Shown in pieces: positions 1 to 7,975 of a DNA stretch of 50,348 nucleotides. The stretch is from Marinobacterium profundum (GTDB lineage: Bacteria > Pseudomonadota > Gammaproteobacteria > Pseudomonadales > Balneatricaceae). The stretch spans positions 1 through 50,348 of the forward strand of contig NZ_BCNS01000107.1 of NCBI RefSeq assembly GCF_001528745.1. Reading direction: 5' to 3'. How positions within the stretch are numbered: the first letter of the stretch is position 1; every line of letters begins with the position of its first letter. The notes beneath the pieces are model-generated. The model saw only the letters and a program-made list of their open reading frames with translations, searched no databases and was not told the DNA's origin. The translations under genes and the position numbers were made by a program.

Positions 1-83
1 AGTGGTTCTATTTAACGCAAAACAGCACAAAAAACAGCCAAACTCATGTGGCTCGCAGTAGGTTGAGTATTGTCGGACAGCCT
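1..83 (-). repeat. Truncated copy of the 161-bp inverted-repeat-ended element
   Basis: Read on the minus strand, this stretch begins with the element end (AGGCTGTCCGACAAT) and runs to the conserved core GTTAAATAGAACCACT at the window edge. It aligns with the first 85 bases of the full copy at 17631-17791, with clear divergence in between. The other half would lie outside the window. No coding potential is seen in it. Confidence 0.75.
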
Positions 84-205
84 CTTAGGAAGGCGCCCAT
101 GCACCCTCTACCTATGACCTCCAATTGTTGGATGGATCACCTGCATCGACGGGGGTGAACCTGTGTGCCGGTGGAATTTCAAAGTAGAGGATTTAATGTG
201 ACTTG

Positions 206-223
206 TATAATATCGTTTCGATA
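206..223 (+). promoter_or_regulatory. -10 box overlapping a LysR-type palindrome
   Basis: A perfect TATAAT (206-211) is followed at once by TATCGTTTCGATA (211-223). That is a perfect palindrome of the T-N11-A form bound by LysR-type regulators. It lies 26 bases before the LysR start codon, so the product probably represses its own promoter, as is common in this family. No good -35 box is seen at the normal spacing. The site and its ligand dependence are inferred. Confidence 0.5.
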
Positions 224-249
224 ACAAATGATGCTTTAGAGGTATCAGT

Positions 250-1143
250 ATGCGAATCGATCTGCGTCACCTGCGTGCCTTTGAGGCGGTGGCTGAAGAG
301 TTGCACTTTCGCCGCGCCGCCGAGCGTCTCAACCTGGCTCAGCCGGCGCTGAGCCGCACTATCCAGCAACTGGAAGAGGTCATAGGTGAGGCGCTGTTGC
401 TGCGCACCAACCGCCGTGTCGAACTGACGGAAGCCGGTCGGGTCTTTCTGGCCGAGAGTAAAGTCATCTTCGCGCACCTGGACAGCGCTGTGCAGCAGGC
501 CCGCAAGGCAGCCGCCGGGCATATAGGCCAGCTGCGCATTGGTTACACCGACTTTGCTGTATCAGGTCAGCTGCCCCCCATACTGGACGGTTTTCACCGC
601 AGCTATCCCGACATCCGTACCGAACTGATTTATGGCTCCACCCGGCAGCAGCTGGAAAAGCTCAAGGAAGGCGCTATTGAGTTTGGTTTTGTGACGGGGC
701 CGCTGCTGGAGCCGGATCTGGATCGTGCCCTGGTACAGCGCGACCGCTTTGTCGCCGTGCTGCCACTGCGCCACCCCCTGGCAGGGCAGGCAGAGGTGGA
801 GCTGGCGGACCTTGCCAAGGAGCCCTTTGTGCTCGGCATCATGCGGCGCTGGTCCCATTACCGGCGCCAGCTCGATGCACTCTGCATTGAGGCAGGCTTC
901 CTGCCCAATGTCGCCCAGGAGGCTTATAACAGCGAGGGTGTGTTCGGCTTTGTGGCGGCCAATATTGGTGTGACTGTGCATCTTGAAAGTGCCGGCAGCT
1001 TCAGCCGCAAAGGGGTGGTGTTGCGCCCGCTCAAGGGGGTGACGGCTCGGGTCTGCACCGAAGCGGTCTGGGTCAGGGCCGGTGTTACGCCGGTGCAGCA
1101 GAAGTTTATCGATTTCCTGCAGGCCTGGTCACCGCCGGACTGA
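250..1143 (+). CDS. LysR-family transcriptional regulator
   Basis: A 297-residue protein of normal length for the LysR family. The N-terminal winged helix-turn-helix (about residues 3-62) contains FRRAAERLNLAQPALSR, close in style to the CatM/BenM/CbbR branch. The rest is a periplasmic-binding-protein-like effector domain. The ATG follows a TAGAGGT ribosome site. The gene points the same way as the five catabolic genes starting at 1411 and lies 267 bases before them, so it is the likely activator of that set. The upstream palindrome suggests autoregulation. The effector, perhaps ethanolamine or a pathway intermediate, cannot be read from sequence. Confidence 0.93.
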   Translation: MRIDLRHLRAFEAVAEELHFRRAAERLNLAQPALSRTIQQLEEVIGEALLLRTNRRVELTEAGRVFLAESKVIFAHLDSAVQQARKAAAGHIGQLRIGYTDFAVSGQLPPILDGFHRSYPDIRTELIYGSTRQQLEKLKEGAIEFGFVTGPLLEPDLDRALVQRDRFVAVLPLRHPLAGQAEVELADLAKEPFVLGIMRRWSHYRRQLDALCIEAGFLPNVAQEAYNSEGVFGFVAANIGVTVHLESAGSFSRKGVVLRPLKGVTARVCTEAVWVRAGVTPVQQKFIDFLQAWSPPD

Positions 1144-1194
1144 GGCCCGCACCTGCAACAGAACCTGTACTCTGCGTCGAAAACCCTCCTCTCT

Positions 1195-1252
1195 ACTTGT
1201 ATAACCTTCTGATAGTAAAACTAAAAAACATAGTATTAAAAAATACGATACT
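1195..1252 (+). promoter_or_regulatory. AT-rich putative control region of the catabolic operon
   Basis: This AT-rich patch in a GC-rich genome contains ACTTGTATAA (1195-1204), which is identical to 201-210 in front of the LysR gene. It also holds an inverted repeat with arms AGTAT and ATACT (1232-1252). It is the obvious place for the regulator and polymerase to act on the permease gene. Exact promoter boxes are not clear. Confidence 0.35.
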
Positions 1253-1410
1253 AACCTATTGGTCGCCATTAACCTGTCTAGGTGCTGCGGCCCGGCCGGG
1301 GCTAAAGTAGCTGGCGTACCCGCTTTGCCGGGCTGGCCCGCGGGCTTCCGAGCGATGCAAACAATAACAACAGGCCGACCCGGACTTCGGGATCGCAGAG
1401 GGTTTTTTCG

Positions 1411-2844
1411 ATGACAGAGATGACGACCACTTCGGTGGGGTATGAGTCCGTTTCCAGCGACTACCTCGACAAACGCCAGCTCAAAAAAGGTGCCGCCGGC
1501 TGGATATTGCTGGCGAGCCTTGGAGTGTCTTATGTGATTTCCGGCGACTTTGCCGGCTGGAACTTTGGTCTCGGGCAGGGCGGCTTTGGCGGTATGCTGA
1601 TCGCCACTATCCTGATGGCGATCATGTACAGCTGCAAGGTGCTGGCGCTGGCCGAGTTGTCGGCCTCACTGCCCACCGCTGGCGGCGGCTACAGCTTTGC
1701 CCGCCGGGCCCTGGGCCCCTGGGGCGGCTACCTGACAGGCACCGCGATTCTGCTGGAATATGCCATTGCACCGGCCGCCATCGCGATCTTTATCGGTGGT
1801 TATGTCAACGAGCTGTTCGGGCTCGACGGCCCGTTGGTCTATGCCGCCTTCTACGCGGTCTTTATCGGCATTCATCTCTGGGGCGCGGGTGAGGCGCTGA
1901 AAATCATGATGGTGATTACAGGCCTGGCCGTGGCCGCCATTCTGGTGTTTATCATCGGCACCCTGCCGTATTTCAGCGTCGATAACCTGTTCGATGTCAG
2001 CGTCAATACTGCCGCGGCCGGTGCCAGCAGCTTTTTGCCCGAGGGCTATATAGGTATCTGGGCGGCGCTGCCCTTTGCCATGTGGCTGTTTCTGGCGGTA
2101 GAGGGCGTGCCCCTGGCGGCGGAGGAGTGCAAGAACCCGGCGAAGGACATGCCCCGCGGCATCATCACCGCCATGGCCGTGCTGCTGGTGTTCGGCATTC
2201 TGGTGCTGTTTCTGGCGCCCGGTGTGGCCGGTGCCGATCTGATGAAGGATCACGGCGCACCGCTGGTGGGTGCGCTCCAGGCGGTTTACGGTGAAGACTC
2301 AGGGGCGGCTACCTTCGTTAACGTGGTGGGGCTGTTCGGCCTGATCGCATCCTTCTTTTCCATTATCTATGCTTATTCACGTCAGGTGTTCGCACTGTCC
2401 CGCGCAGGCTATCTGCCGCGCTGGCTGTCGGTGACCGGCAAGAACAAGGTGCCGACCCTAGCGCTGGTGGTACCGGGCCTGATCGGTTTTGGGCTGTCCC
2501 TGACCGGCGAGGGGGATCTGATGATTACCATGGCGGTGTTCGGTGCGACCATTTCCTATGCGCTGATGACGCTGTCCCACATGATCCTGCGCCGCAAGGA
2601 GCCGAATCTGGAACGCCCCTACAGGACGCCGGGCGGCTCTGTGACTTCGGGAATCGCCTTTGTTCTTTCTATTGCGGCTTTCGCCTCCACCTTTCTGGTG
2701 AGTATCGAAGCGGCCATCTGGAGTGGTGTCTTCTATGCGGTGATGGTGGCCTATTTCGCCTTTTACAGTCGCCATCGTCTGGTGGCCCGGGCGCCTGAGG
2801 AAGAGTTTGCAGCCATTGCCCGGGCTGAATCCGAACTGAGCTGA
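1411..2844 (+). CDS. eat: Ethanolamine-type amino acid/amine permease (APC superfamily)
   Basis: A 477-residue inner-membrane protein with about 12 hydrophobic segments. The N-terminal stretch (LKKGAAGWILLASLGVSYVI, then SGDFAGWNFG and PTAGGGYSFARRALGPWGG) matches what I know of the ethanolamine permease branch of the APC family. Such proteins import ethanolamine or similar small amines by cation or proton coupling. It is the first gene of a five-gene set that could capture the amine by gamma-glutamylation. No ethanolamine ammonia-lyase genes (eutBC), the usual partners of this permease in pseudomonads, are present nearby. The substrate could also be another amino alcohol or short amine. Confidence 0.85.
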   Translation: MTEMTTTSVGYESVSSDYLDKRQLKKGAAGWILLASLGVSYVISGDFAGWNFGLGQGGFGGMLIATILMAIMYSCKVLALAELSASLPTAGGGYSFARRALGPWGGYLTGTAILLEYAIAPAAIAIFIGGYVNELFGLDGPLVYAAFYAVFIGIHLWGAGEALKIMMVITGLAVAAILVFIIGTLPYFSVDNLFDVSVNTAAAGASSFLPEGYIGIWAALPFAMWLFLAVEGVPLAAEECKNPAKDMPRGIITAMAVLLVFGILVLFLAPGVAGADLMKDHGAPLVGALQAVYGEDSGAATFVNVVGLFGLIASFFSIIYAYSRQVFALSRAGYLPRWLSVTGKNKVPTLALVVPGLIGFGLSLTGEGDLMITMAVFGATISYALMTLSHMILRRKEPNLERPYRTPGGSVTSGIAFVLSIAAFASTFLVSIEAAIWSGVFYAVMVAYFAFYSRHRLVARAPEEEFAAIARAESELS

Positions 2845-2851
2845 TAACTGT

Positions 2852-2881
2852 TGCCACGCAGGCCGCACCGGCCTGCGGGCA
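2852..2881 (+). promoter_or_regulatory. Intercistronic hairpin between permease and ligase genes
   Basis: The arms CGCAGGCC (2857-2864) and GGCCTGCG (2870-2877) pair perfectly around a five-base loop. The stem extends by TGCC/GGCA across one bulged A. No T-run follows, so it is more likely an RNA-stability or partial read-through structure than a full terminator. Confidence 0.5.
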
Positions 2882-2933
2882 TGACAATAAAAAATGGGGG
2901 CTGATGCGCTCAGCCTTCCCCGAGGACAGGCAG

Positions 2934-4313
2934 ATGATGAATCCCAGAGATGTAAAAACGGTCGCCGATGCCAAACGTATAGTGGAAGAGCGCGGCCTGC
3001 GCGACGTCAAGGTGGGCCTGTATGATGTCGATGGCATCATGCGTGGCAAGTACATGTGCAAGGACAAGTTCTTCAGTGCGCTGGAGAGCGGCTTTGCCTT
3101 CTGTGATGTGGTGCTGGGCTGGGACTCGAATGATCAGCTGTACGAGAATGTCGGCGTTAAATACACCGGCTGGCACACCGCCTACCCGGATGCACCGGTG
3201 CGGGTACTGCCCCAGACCTGCCGCGAGCTGCCGTTCGAGAAAGACATGCTGCTGTTTATCTGCGAATTCGATACCCCGGCCGACAGCATCTGCCCGCGCA
3301 ACCTGCTGCAGCGGGTGCTCAAGCGGGCCGACAAGCTGGGCTTTGAGCCCTACGCGGCCTTCGAGTACGAGTTCTTTCTGTTCAACGAGACGCCTGATTC
3401 GATTCGCGAAAAGGGCTACCGCGATCTGAAACCCATTACACCGGGCTTTCACGGTTACTCGATGCTGCGCAACTCAGTGCATGCCGAGCTGTACCATGAT
3501 CTGCTGGAGTTCTCGCGGCAGATGGATTTCCCCATCGAGGGACTCCATACCGAAACCGGCCCGGGTGTGCTGGAAGCCGCGCTGGTGGTGGATAACGCCT
3601 CTGATGCCGCCGACAAGGCGGCGCTGTTCAAAACCTTCACCAAGGTCTGGGCGCAGCGCAACAACATGATGGCCACCTTTATGGCCAAGTGGTCCAACGA
3701 CTACCCGGGCCAGTCCGGACATATCCACATGTCCCTGCGCTACAAGGACGGTTCGGGGTCGGTCTTCCACGACCCCAGTCAGCCACGCAACATCAGCCGC
3801 CAGCAGCGCCACTTTATCGGCGGCCAGCAGAAGCTGATGCCACAACTGCTGGCCATGATGGCGCAGACGGTGAATGCCTATTCGCGCCTGGTGCCGGGTG
3901 CCTGGGCGCCGACCGATGCGACCTGGGCGGTGGAAAACCGTACCACGGCGCTGCGGGTGATTCCGGGCTCCGAGAAATCCCAGCGGGTGGAATTCCGTCT
4001 CGGCTCCGCCGATGCCAACCCCTATATCGCCCTGGCCGCAGCCTTGGGTGCCGGGCTCTGGGGTATCGAGAACGAGATCGAACCCGAAGACGAAGTGGTG
4101 GGCAATGCCTATACCCAGCAGCATCCCGACAGCCTGGCGTTGCCGCTTTCCCTGCATGAAGCCGCCGTGGCGCTGCGCGAATCCGAGACGGCGAAAGAGC
4201 TGTTTGGCGAGGCCTTTGTCGAGCACTACGCCGCCACCCGGGTGTGGGAGTGCCAGGAGTTTCGCAAGCATGTGACCGACTGGGAACTGCAGCGTTACTT
4301 TGAAATTATCTAA
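2934..4313 (+). CDS. Glutamine-synthetase-like gamma-glutamyl-amine ligase
   Basis: A 459-residue member of the glutamine synthetase superfamily (GlnT/PuuA/IpuC/GmaS type rather than housekeeping GlnA). It has the beta-grasp start (VGLYDVDGIMRGKYM), the catalytic-domain signature around HTETGPGVLEAAL, the GHIHMSL segment and the NRTTALRVIPG substrate loop. Enzymes of this group join glutamate to an amine using ATP, giving a gamma-glutamyl amide. I chose the ATG at 2934 because GAGGA lies seven bases before it; an ATG at 2904 is possible but has poor spacing. With an ethanolamine-type permease upstream and two dehydrogenases downstream, gamma-glutamylethanolamide synthesis is the best guess. 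The substrate is inferred only. Confidence 0.85.
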   Translation: MMNPRDVKTVADAKRIVEERGLRDVKVGLYDVDGIMRGKYMCKDKFFSALESGFAFCDVVLGWDSNDQLYENVGVKYTGWHTAYPDAPVRVLPQTCRELPFEKDMLLFICEFDTPADSICPRNLLQRVLKRADKLGFEPYAAFEYEFFLFNETPDSIREKGYRDLKPITPGFHGYSMLRNSVHAELYHDLLEFSRQMDFPIEGLHTETGPGVLEAALVVDNASDAADKAALFKTFTKVWAQRNNMMATFMAKWSNDYPGQSGHIHMSLRYKDGSGSVFHDPSQPRNISRQQRHFIGGQQKLMPQLLAMMAQTVNAYSRLVPGAWAPTDATWAVENRTTALRVIPGSEKSQRVEFRLGSADANPYIALAAALGAGLWGIENEIEPEDEVVGNAYTQQHPDSLALPLSLHEAAVALRESETAKELFGEAFVEHYAATRVWECQEFRKHVTDWELQRYFEII

Positions 4314-4349
4314 GCCTGAAATTATCCCGGCCCGACCATATCCGATGAA

Positions 4350-4369
4350 GCACCCGGTCTGACGGGTGC
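4350..4369 (+). promoter_or_regulatory. Intercistronic hairpin between ligase and ALDH genes
   Basis: Perfect seven-base arms, GCACCCG (4350-4356) and CGGGTGC (4363-4369), flank a six-base loop in the 78-base gap. No T-run follows. It is probably a processing or stability element. Confidence 0.45.
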
Positions 4370-4391
4370 ATGAATTGAGACGAGTACTGCA

Positions 4392-5783
4392 ATGAGCAAA
4401 CAGCTGATAACCCTGTCACCGATCGATGGCTCCGAATACGTGGTGCGCGACTACGCCAGCGCCGCCCAGATAGAGGCGACGCTTGCCCGCGCTGCCGCTG
4501 CCCAGAAAGCCTGGAAACGCACCTCGCTTGAAGAACGCATTGTGCTGTGCAGCCGCATGGTGGATGCCTTTGTCGCCCGCAAGGACGAGATTGCGCTGGA
4601 ACTGTGCTGGCAGATGGGGCGGCCCATTCGCTATGCCGCCGGCGAAGTAGGCGGCCTCGAGGAGCGGGCTCGCTACATGATTTCGGCCGCTGCCGAGGCG
4701 CTGCAGCCCATTCAACTGCCGGAAAAACCGGGCTTCAGCCGTTATATCACCCGTGAAGCCCTGGGTGTGGTATTCGTGATTGCGCCCTGGAACTTCCCCT
4801 ACATGACGGCGGTGAACGCCATCATTCCGGCGATTCTGGCGGGCAACAGTGTGATTCTGAAGCATTCCGCCCAGACACCGCTCTGTGCCGAACGCTTCGC
4901 CGAAGCCTTTGCCGCCGCCGGCCTGCCGGAGGGTGTGTTCCAGTACCTGCACCTGGCCCACGCCGATACCCAGGGCCTGATCCAGGATGGGCGTATCAGC
5001 CATGTCTGCTTTACCGGTTCAGTGCCGGGGGGCGAAATGGTGGAGAAGGCTGCGGCGGGGCGCTTTATTGGCGTGGGGCTGGAGCTCGGCGGCAAGGACC
5101 CGGCCTACGTGCGGGCCGATGCGGATCTGGATCATGCGGTGGAAACCACCGTTGATGGGGCTTTTTTCAACTCCGGCCAGTCGTGCTGCGGCATTGAGCG
5201 CATCTACGTACATGAGTCGGTATATGAGCGTTTCGTTGAGCAGGCGGTAGCGCTGGTCAAGACCTACAAGCTGGGGCGCTCCGATGATCCTGACACCACC
5301 CTGGGCCCGGTGGTTCGAGCCCGTGCCGCCGACTTTATCCGTGCTCAGGTGAACGAGGCGGTAGCTGCAGGAGCAGTGGCTCATATCGATGCCGCCGACT
5401 TTCCGCTCGACGCCCCCGGCAGTGCCTACCTGGCGCCCCAGGTGCTGACCCATGTGAACCACGGCATGCGGGTCATGACGGAGGAAACCTTTGGGCCTGT
5501 AGTCGCCATCCAGAAGGTCAGCTCGGATGAAGAGGCCGTAGCGTTGATGAATGACTCCGAGTTCGGCCTGACCGCCTCGGTGTTCACCCGTGACATTGAT
5601 GCAGGCGTGGCCATCGGCGAGCAGCTCGAGACAGGTACCTTCTTCATCAATCGCTGCGATTATCTGGATCCGGCCCTGGCCTGGACAGGCGTAAAGAACT
5701 CAGGCCGTGGTTGCACCCTGTCGAGCGTCGGTTTCGAACATCTTACAAGGCCCAAGTCGTTCCATCTCAAGACCGGGATCTGA
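4392..5783 (+). CDS. NAD(P)-dependent aldehyde dehydrogenase
   Basis: A 463-residue aldehyde dehydrogenase of normal length. Visible landmarks are the oxyanion asparagine in APWNFP (about 131-136), the general base Glu231 in LELGGKDP, the catalytic Cys265 in NSGQSC, and the EETFGPV motif near the C-terminus. It oxidises an aldehyde to the acid in the cytoplasm. In this operon the natural substrate would be a gamma-glutamyl amino-aldehyde made by the neighbouring alcohol dehydrogenase, giving for example gamma-glutamylglycine. The C-terminal end reads SGRG followed by a normal ALDH tail. The substrate is inferred from context. Confidence 0.9.
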   Translation: MSKQLITLSPIDGSEYVVRDYASAAQIEATLARAAAAQKAWKRTSLEERIVLCSRMVDAFVARKDEIALELCWQMGRPIRYAAGEVGGLEERARYMISAAAEALQPIQLPEKPGFSRYITREALGVVFVIAPWNFPYMTAVNAIIPAILAGNSVILKHSAQTPLCAERFAEAFAAAGLPEGVFQYLHLAHADTQGLIQDGRISHVCFTGSVPGGEMVEKAAAGRFIGVGLELGGKDPAYVRADADLDHAVETTVDGAFFNSGQSCCGIERIYVHESVYERFVEQAVALVKTYKLGRSDDPDTTLGPVVRARAADFIRAQVNEAVAAGAVAHIDAADFPLDAPGSAYLAPQVLTHVNHGMRVMTEETFGPVVAIQKVSSDEEAVALMNDSEFGLTASVFTRDIDAGVAIGEQLETGTFFINRCDYLDPALAWTGVKNSGRGCTLSSVGFEHLTRPKSFHLKTGI

Positions 5784-5815
5784 ACGCCAGGCGCATACTG
5801 AATACAGCAGAGAAT

Positions 5816-6991
5816 ATGACCATGAACTATGAAAACCTGAGCGGCAACTGGAACTACCCCAACAGCATTCGTGCCGGTGCCGGTCGTATCAGCGAACTGG
5901 CCGAGTGCTGCAAGGCGCTGGGCATGCAGGCGCCATTGCTGATCACGGATCCTGGCCTGGCGGCGCTGCCGATGGTGGCTGAGGCCGAAGCGCAGTGCCG
6001 GGCTGCCGGGTTGCGTATTGGCCTGTTCAGCGAGATCAAGGGCAATCCCACCGGCAGGAACGTCGATGATGGCCTGGTGGCCTATAGGGCAGGCAAGCAC
6101 GACGGTGTTATCGCCTTCGGTGGCGGTTCTGCGCTGGATGCCGCCAAGGCGGTGGCGCTGATGGCTGGCCAGACGCTGGAGCTGTGGGATTTTGAGGATG
6201 TGGGCGACAACTGGACCCGCGTCAATGCCGAGGGTGTCGCCCCCATAGTGGCGGTGCCGACCACCGCCGGGACCGGCTCCGAAGTGGGCCGTGCCTCTGT
6301 GATCACCGATGACGCGCAGCACATCAAGAAGATCATCTTCCATCCCAAAATGCTGCCGGGCATCGTGATTCTGGACCCGGTACTGACCGTTGGCCTGCCG
6401 CCCAAAGTCACCGCAGCCACCGGCATGGATGCGCTGTCCCATAATCTGGAAGCGCTCTGCTCGCCGTTCTGGCATCCCATGGCCGAGGGCATCGCCAACG
6501 AAGGCATTCGCCTGGTGCACGATTATCTGCCCCGTGCCGTGGCCGATGGCCAGGATCTTGAGGCCCGCATGCAGATGATAGTGGCGTCTTCCATGGGGGC
6601 GACGGCCTTTCAGAAAGGCCTGGGTGGCATGCACGCCCTGGCACATCCGCTGGGGGCCCTGTTCGATGCCCACCACGGCATGCTCAACGCCATCCTGATG
6701 CCCTATGTTCTCAAGGCCAACCGTGAGGTTATTTGTGAGCGTATTGAGCGCAGCGCCCGTTACATTGGCCTGGCGGATACGAGTTTCGAGGGTTTTCTTG
6801 ATTGGGTACTGCAGCTACGCGCCCAGGTTGGCATTCCCCACAGCCTGGGCGAGATCGGCATAGACGCGAGTCAGCTTGAAAAAATTGGTCGCATGGCCGT
6901 TGCCGACCCATCCGCCGGTGGCAACCCGATTCAGTTCAGCGCCGAGCAGTACAGTGCACTCTGCGGTCGCGCTATTCGTGGCGAACTCTGA
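5816..6991 (+). CDS. Iron-type (group III) alcohol dehydrogenase
   Basis: A 391-residue iron-containing alcohol dehydrogenase. It shows the nucleotide motif FGGGSALDAAK and TTAGTGSEV, and the metal-binding pattern GMHALAHPLGALFDAHHG with its spaced histidines (the usual PHG is AHHG here). It interconverts an alcohol and an aldehyde with NAD(P). ATG codons at 5816 and 5822 are both possible; the AGAGA before them suits the second better. It starts 32 bases after the ALDH gene, so the two are co-transcribed. The likely job is to oxidise the hydroxyl group of a gamma-glutamyl amino alcohol. Confidence 0.9.
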   Translation: MTMNYENLSGNWNYPNSIRAGAGRISELAECCKALGMQAPLLITDPGLAALPMVAEAEAQCRAAGLRIGLFSEIKGNPTGRNVDDGLVAYRAGKHDGVIAFGGGSALDAAKAVALMAGQTLELWDFEDVGDNWTRVNAEGVAPIVAVPTTAGTGSEVGRASVITDDAQHIKKIIFHPKMLPGIVILDPVLTVGLPPKVTAATGMDALSHNLEALCSPFWHPMAEGIANEGIRLVHDYLPRAVADGQDLEARMQMIVASSMGATAFQKGLGGMHALAHPLGALFDAHHGMLNAILMPYVLKANREVICERIERSARYIGLADTSFEGFLDWVLQLRAQVGIPHSLGEIGIDASQLEKIGRMAVADPSAGGNPIQFSAEQYSALCGRAIRGEL

Positions 6992-7009
6992 ACATCGCGG
7001 CCAATGCGA

Positions 7010-7094
7010 GCCCTTGAAAACCAAGGTATTTCACAAAATTCAGCCCGGTTTTCAAGGGCGACAATCAAATAGGCAGGGACGCCTAATTGATTGT
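7010..7094 (+). promoter_or_regulatory. Two consecutive strong inverted repeats before the amidotransferase gene
   Basis: The first has perfect 13-base arms, GCCCTTGAAAACC (7010-7022) and GGTTTTCAAGGGC (7047-7059). The second, starting two bases later, has arms ACAATCAA (7061-7068) plus TAGGC (7070-7074), and GCCTA (7081-7085) plus TTGATTGT (7087-7094), with a single A-A mismatch. They fill most of the 123-base gap. They may weaken read-through into the last gene, protect the upstream message, or bind a protein. Confidence 0.5.
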
Positions 7095-7114
7095 TATGTT
7101 AATAGGAGAGTGCA

Positions 7115-7819
7115 ATGAAGATTGGCATTCTGCAGTGTGACGATGTGCAGGAAAAACTGCAGCCGGAGTTCGGCAACTATCCGCAGATGTTCCGCGACAT
7201 GATGCTGCAGATAGACCCGCAGCTTGAGTTTGCGGTCTACGATGTGAGGCTTGGTGAGTTGCCGGCTGATATCGATGACTGTGATGCCTATATCACCTCC
7301 GGCAGTCGGCACGGTGTGCTCGATGGTCTGGCCTGGGTGGCGGAGCTGGAAGACTTTATCCGCCGCCTGGATGCGGGCAAGAAAAAATTCGCCGGTATCT
7401 GTTTTGGGCATCAGCTTCTGGCCCAGGCGCTGGGCGGAGCCGTTGAAAAGTCGGAGCGGGGCTGGGGGGTGGGGATGTCGTTCAATCAGATCGATGTCCG
7501 CAAAGCCTGGATGGAGCCGTTCAAGCCTGCTATTGATTTGGTGGTGAGTCATCAGGATCAGGTGAGCGCGCTGCCAGAGGGTTTTGAGGTGCTGGCCAGC
7601 AGCGCTTTCTGCCCCTACTACATGCTGCAGTACCAGAACCATTTGCTTAGCGTGCAGGGCCATCCGGAATTTTCCAGAGACTATTCCCGTGCACTGACTA
7701 TCAGCCGGCAGAACCGGATTCCACCCAGTCGAGTACGTGAAGCGCTGCATTCACTCAGCGCCGACGTCGATGATCTGCTGGTGATGCGCTGGATTATTAA
7801 TTTCTTTTACGACCGCTAG
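7115..7819 (+). CDS. Class I glutamine amidotransferase-like gamma-glutamyl hydrolase
   Basis: A 234-residue stand-alone class I GATase domain resembling the amidotransferase part of GMP synthase, with no synthetase part. The nucleophile Cys96 sits in GICFGHQ, and His183 and Glu185 sit in QGHPEF, completing the triad. TAGGAGAG lies before the ATG. Free-standing proteins of this type are often called GMP-synthase-like but are not purine enzymes. At the end of a gamma-glutamylation operon its role is probably to hydrolyse the gamma-glutamyl bond of the oxidised intermediate, as PuuD does in putrescine breakdown, returning glutamate. That role is inferred. Confidence 0.82.
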   Translation: MKIGILQCDDVQEKLQPEFGNYPQMFRDMMLQIDPQLEFAVYDVRLGELPADIDDCDAYITSGSRHGVLDGLAWVAELEDFIRRLDAGKKKFAGICFGHQLLAQALGGAVEKSERGWGVGMSFNQIDVRKAWMEPFKPAIDLVVSHQDQVSALPEGFEVLASSAFCPYYMLQYQNHLLSVQGHPEFSRDYSRALTISRQNRIPPSRVREALHSLSADVDDLLVMRWIINFFYDR

Positions 7820-7834
7820 GGGCTGGAAGCCATC

Positions 7835-7865
7835 GCCCGCTGCAGCTCTGCAGTGGGCCTTTTTG
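7835..7865 (+). terminator. Rho-independent terminator of the catabolic operon
   Basis: GCCC-G-CTGCAG (7835-7845) pairs with CTGCAG-T-GGGC (7848-7858) with one internal mismatch, followed by CTTTTTGG. It lies 16 bases after the amidotransferase stop codon and closes the five-gene set. Confidence 0.85.
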
Positions 7866-7866
7866 G

Positions 7867-7908
7867 TTCGTGATTGGTAATTCGTGATTGGTAATTCGTC
7901 ATTCGTTA
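7867..7908. repeat. Three tandem 14-base units
   Basis: TTCGTGATTGGTAA occurs twice head to tail (7867-7880, 7881-7894), followed by a worn third copy, TTCGTCATTCGTTA (7895-7908). A pyrimidine-rich stretch follows up to the LysR stop codon. It looks like slippage-type intergenic repeat DNA lying between two converging genes. Confidence 0.8.
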
Positions 7909-7975
7909 TTCGCGGCGTAGATCGTCTTGTGCTTGTTCTTTCCCCTTTCCCCTCGCACCTCGCCCCTGCTTTTCC

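Noticed and set aside
99-158. A 19-codon frame with a good AGGAAGG ribosome site just after the edge repeat (starts MHPLPMTSNC).
   Set aside because: It is too short to judge, has no hydrophobic or repeat pattern and no partner gene, and the ribosome site may be chance in a purine-rich stretch at the repeat boundary.
5660-6676. A 338-codon minus-strand frame across the alcohol dehydrogenase gene.
   Set aside because: It is an antisense shadow; the plus strand carries the complete iron-type ADH motifs.
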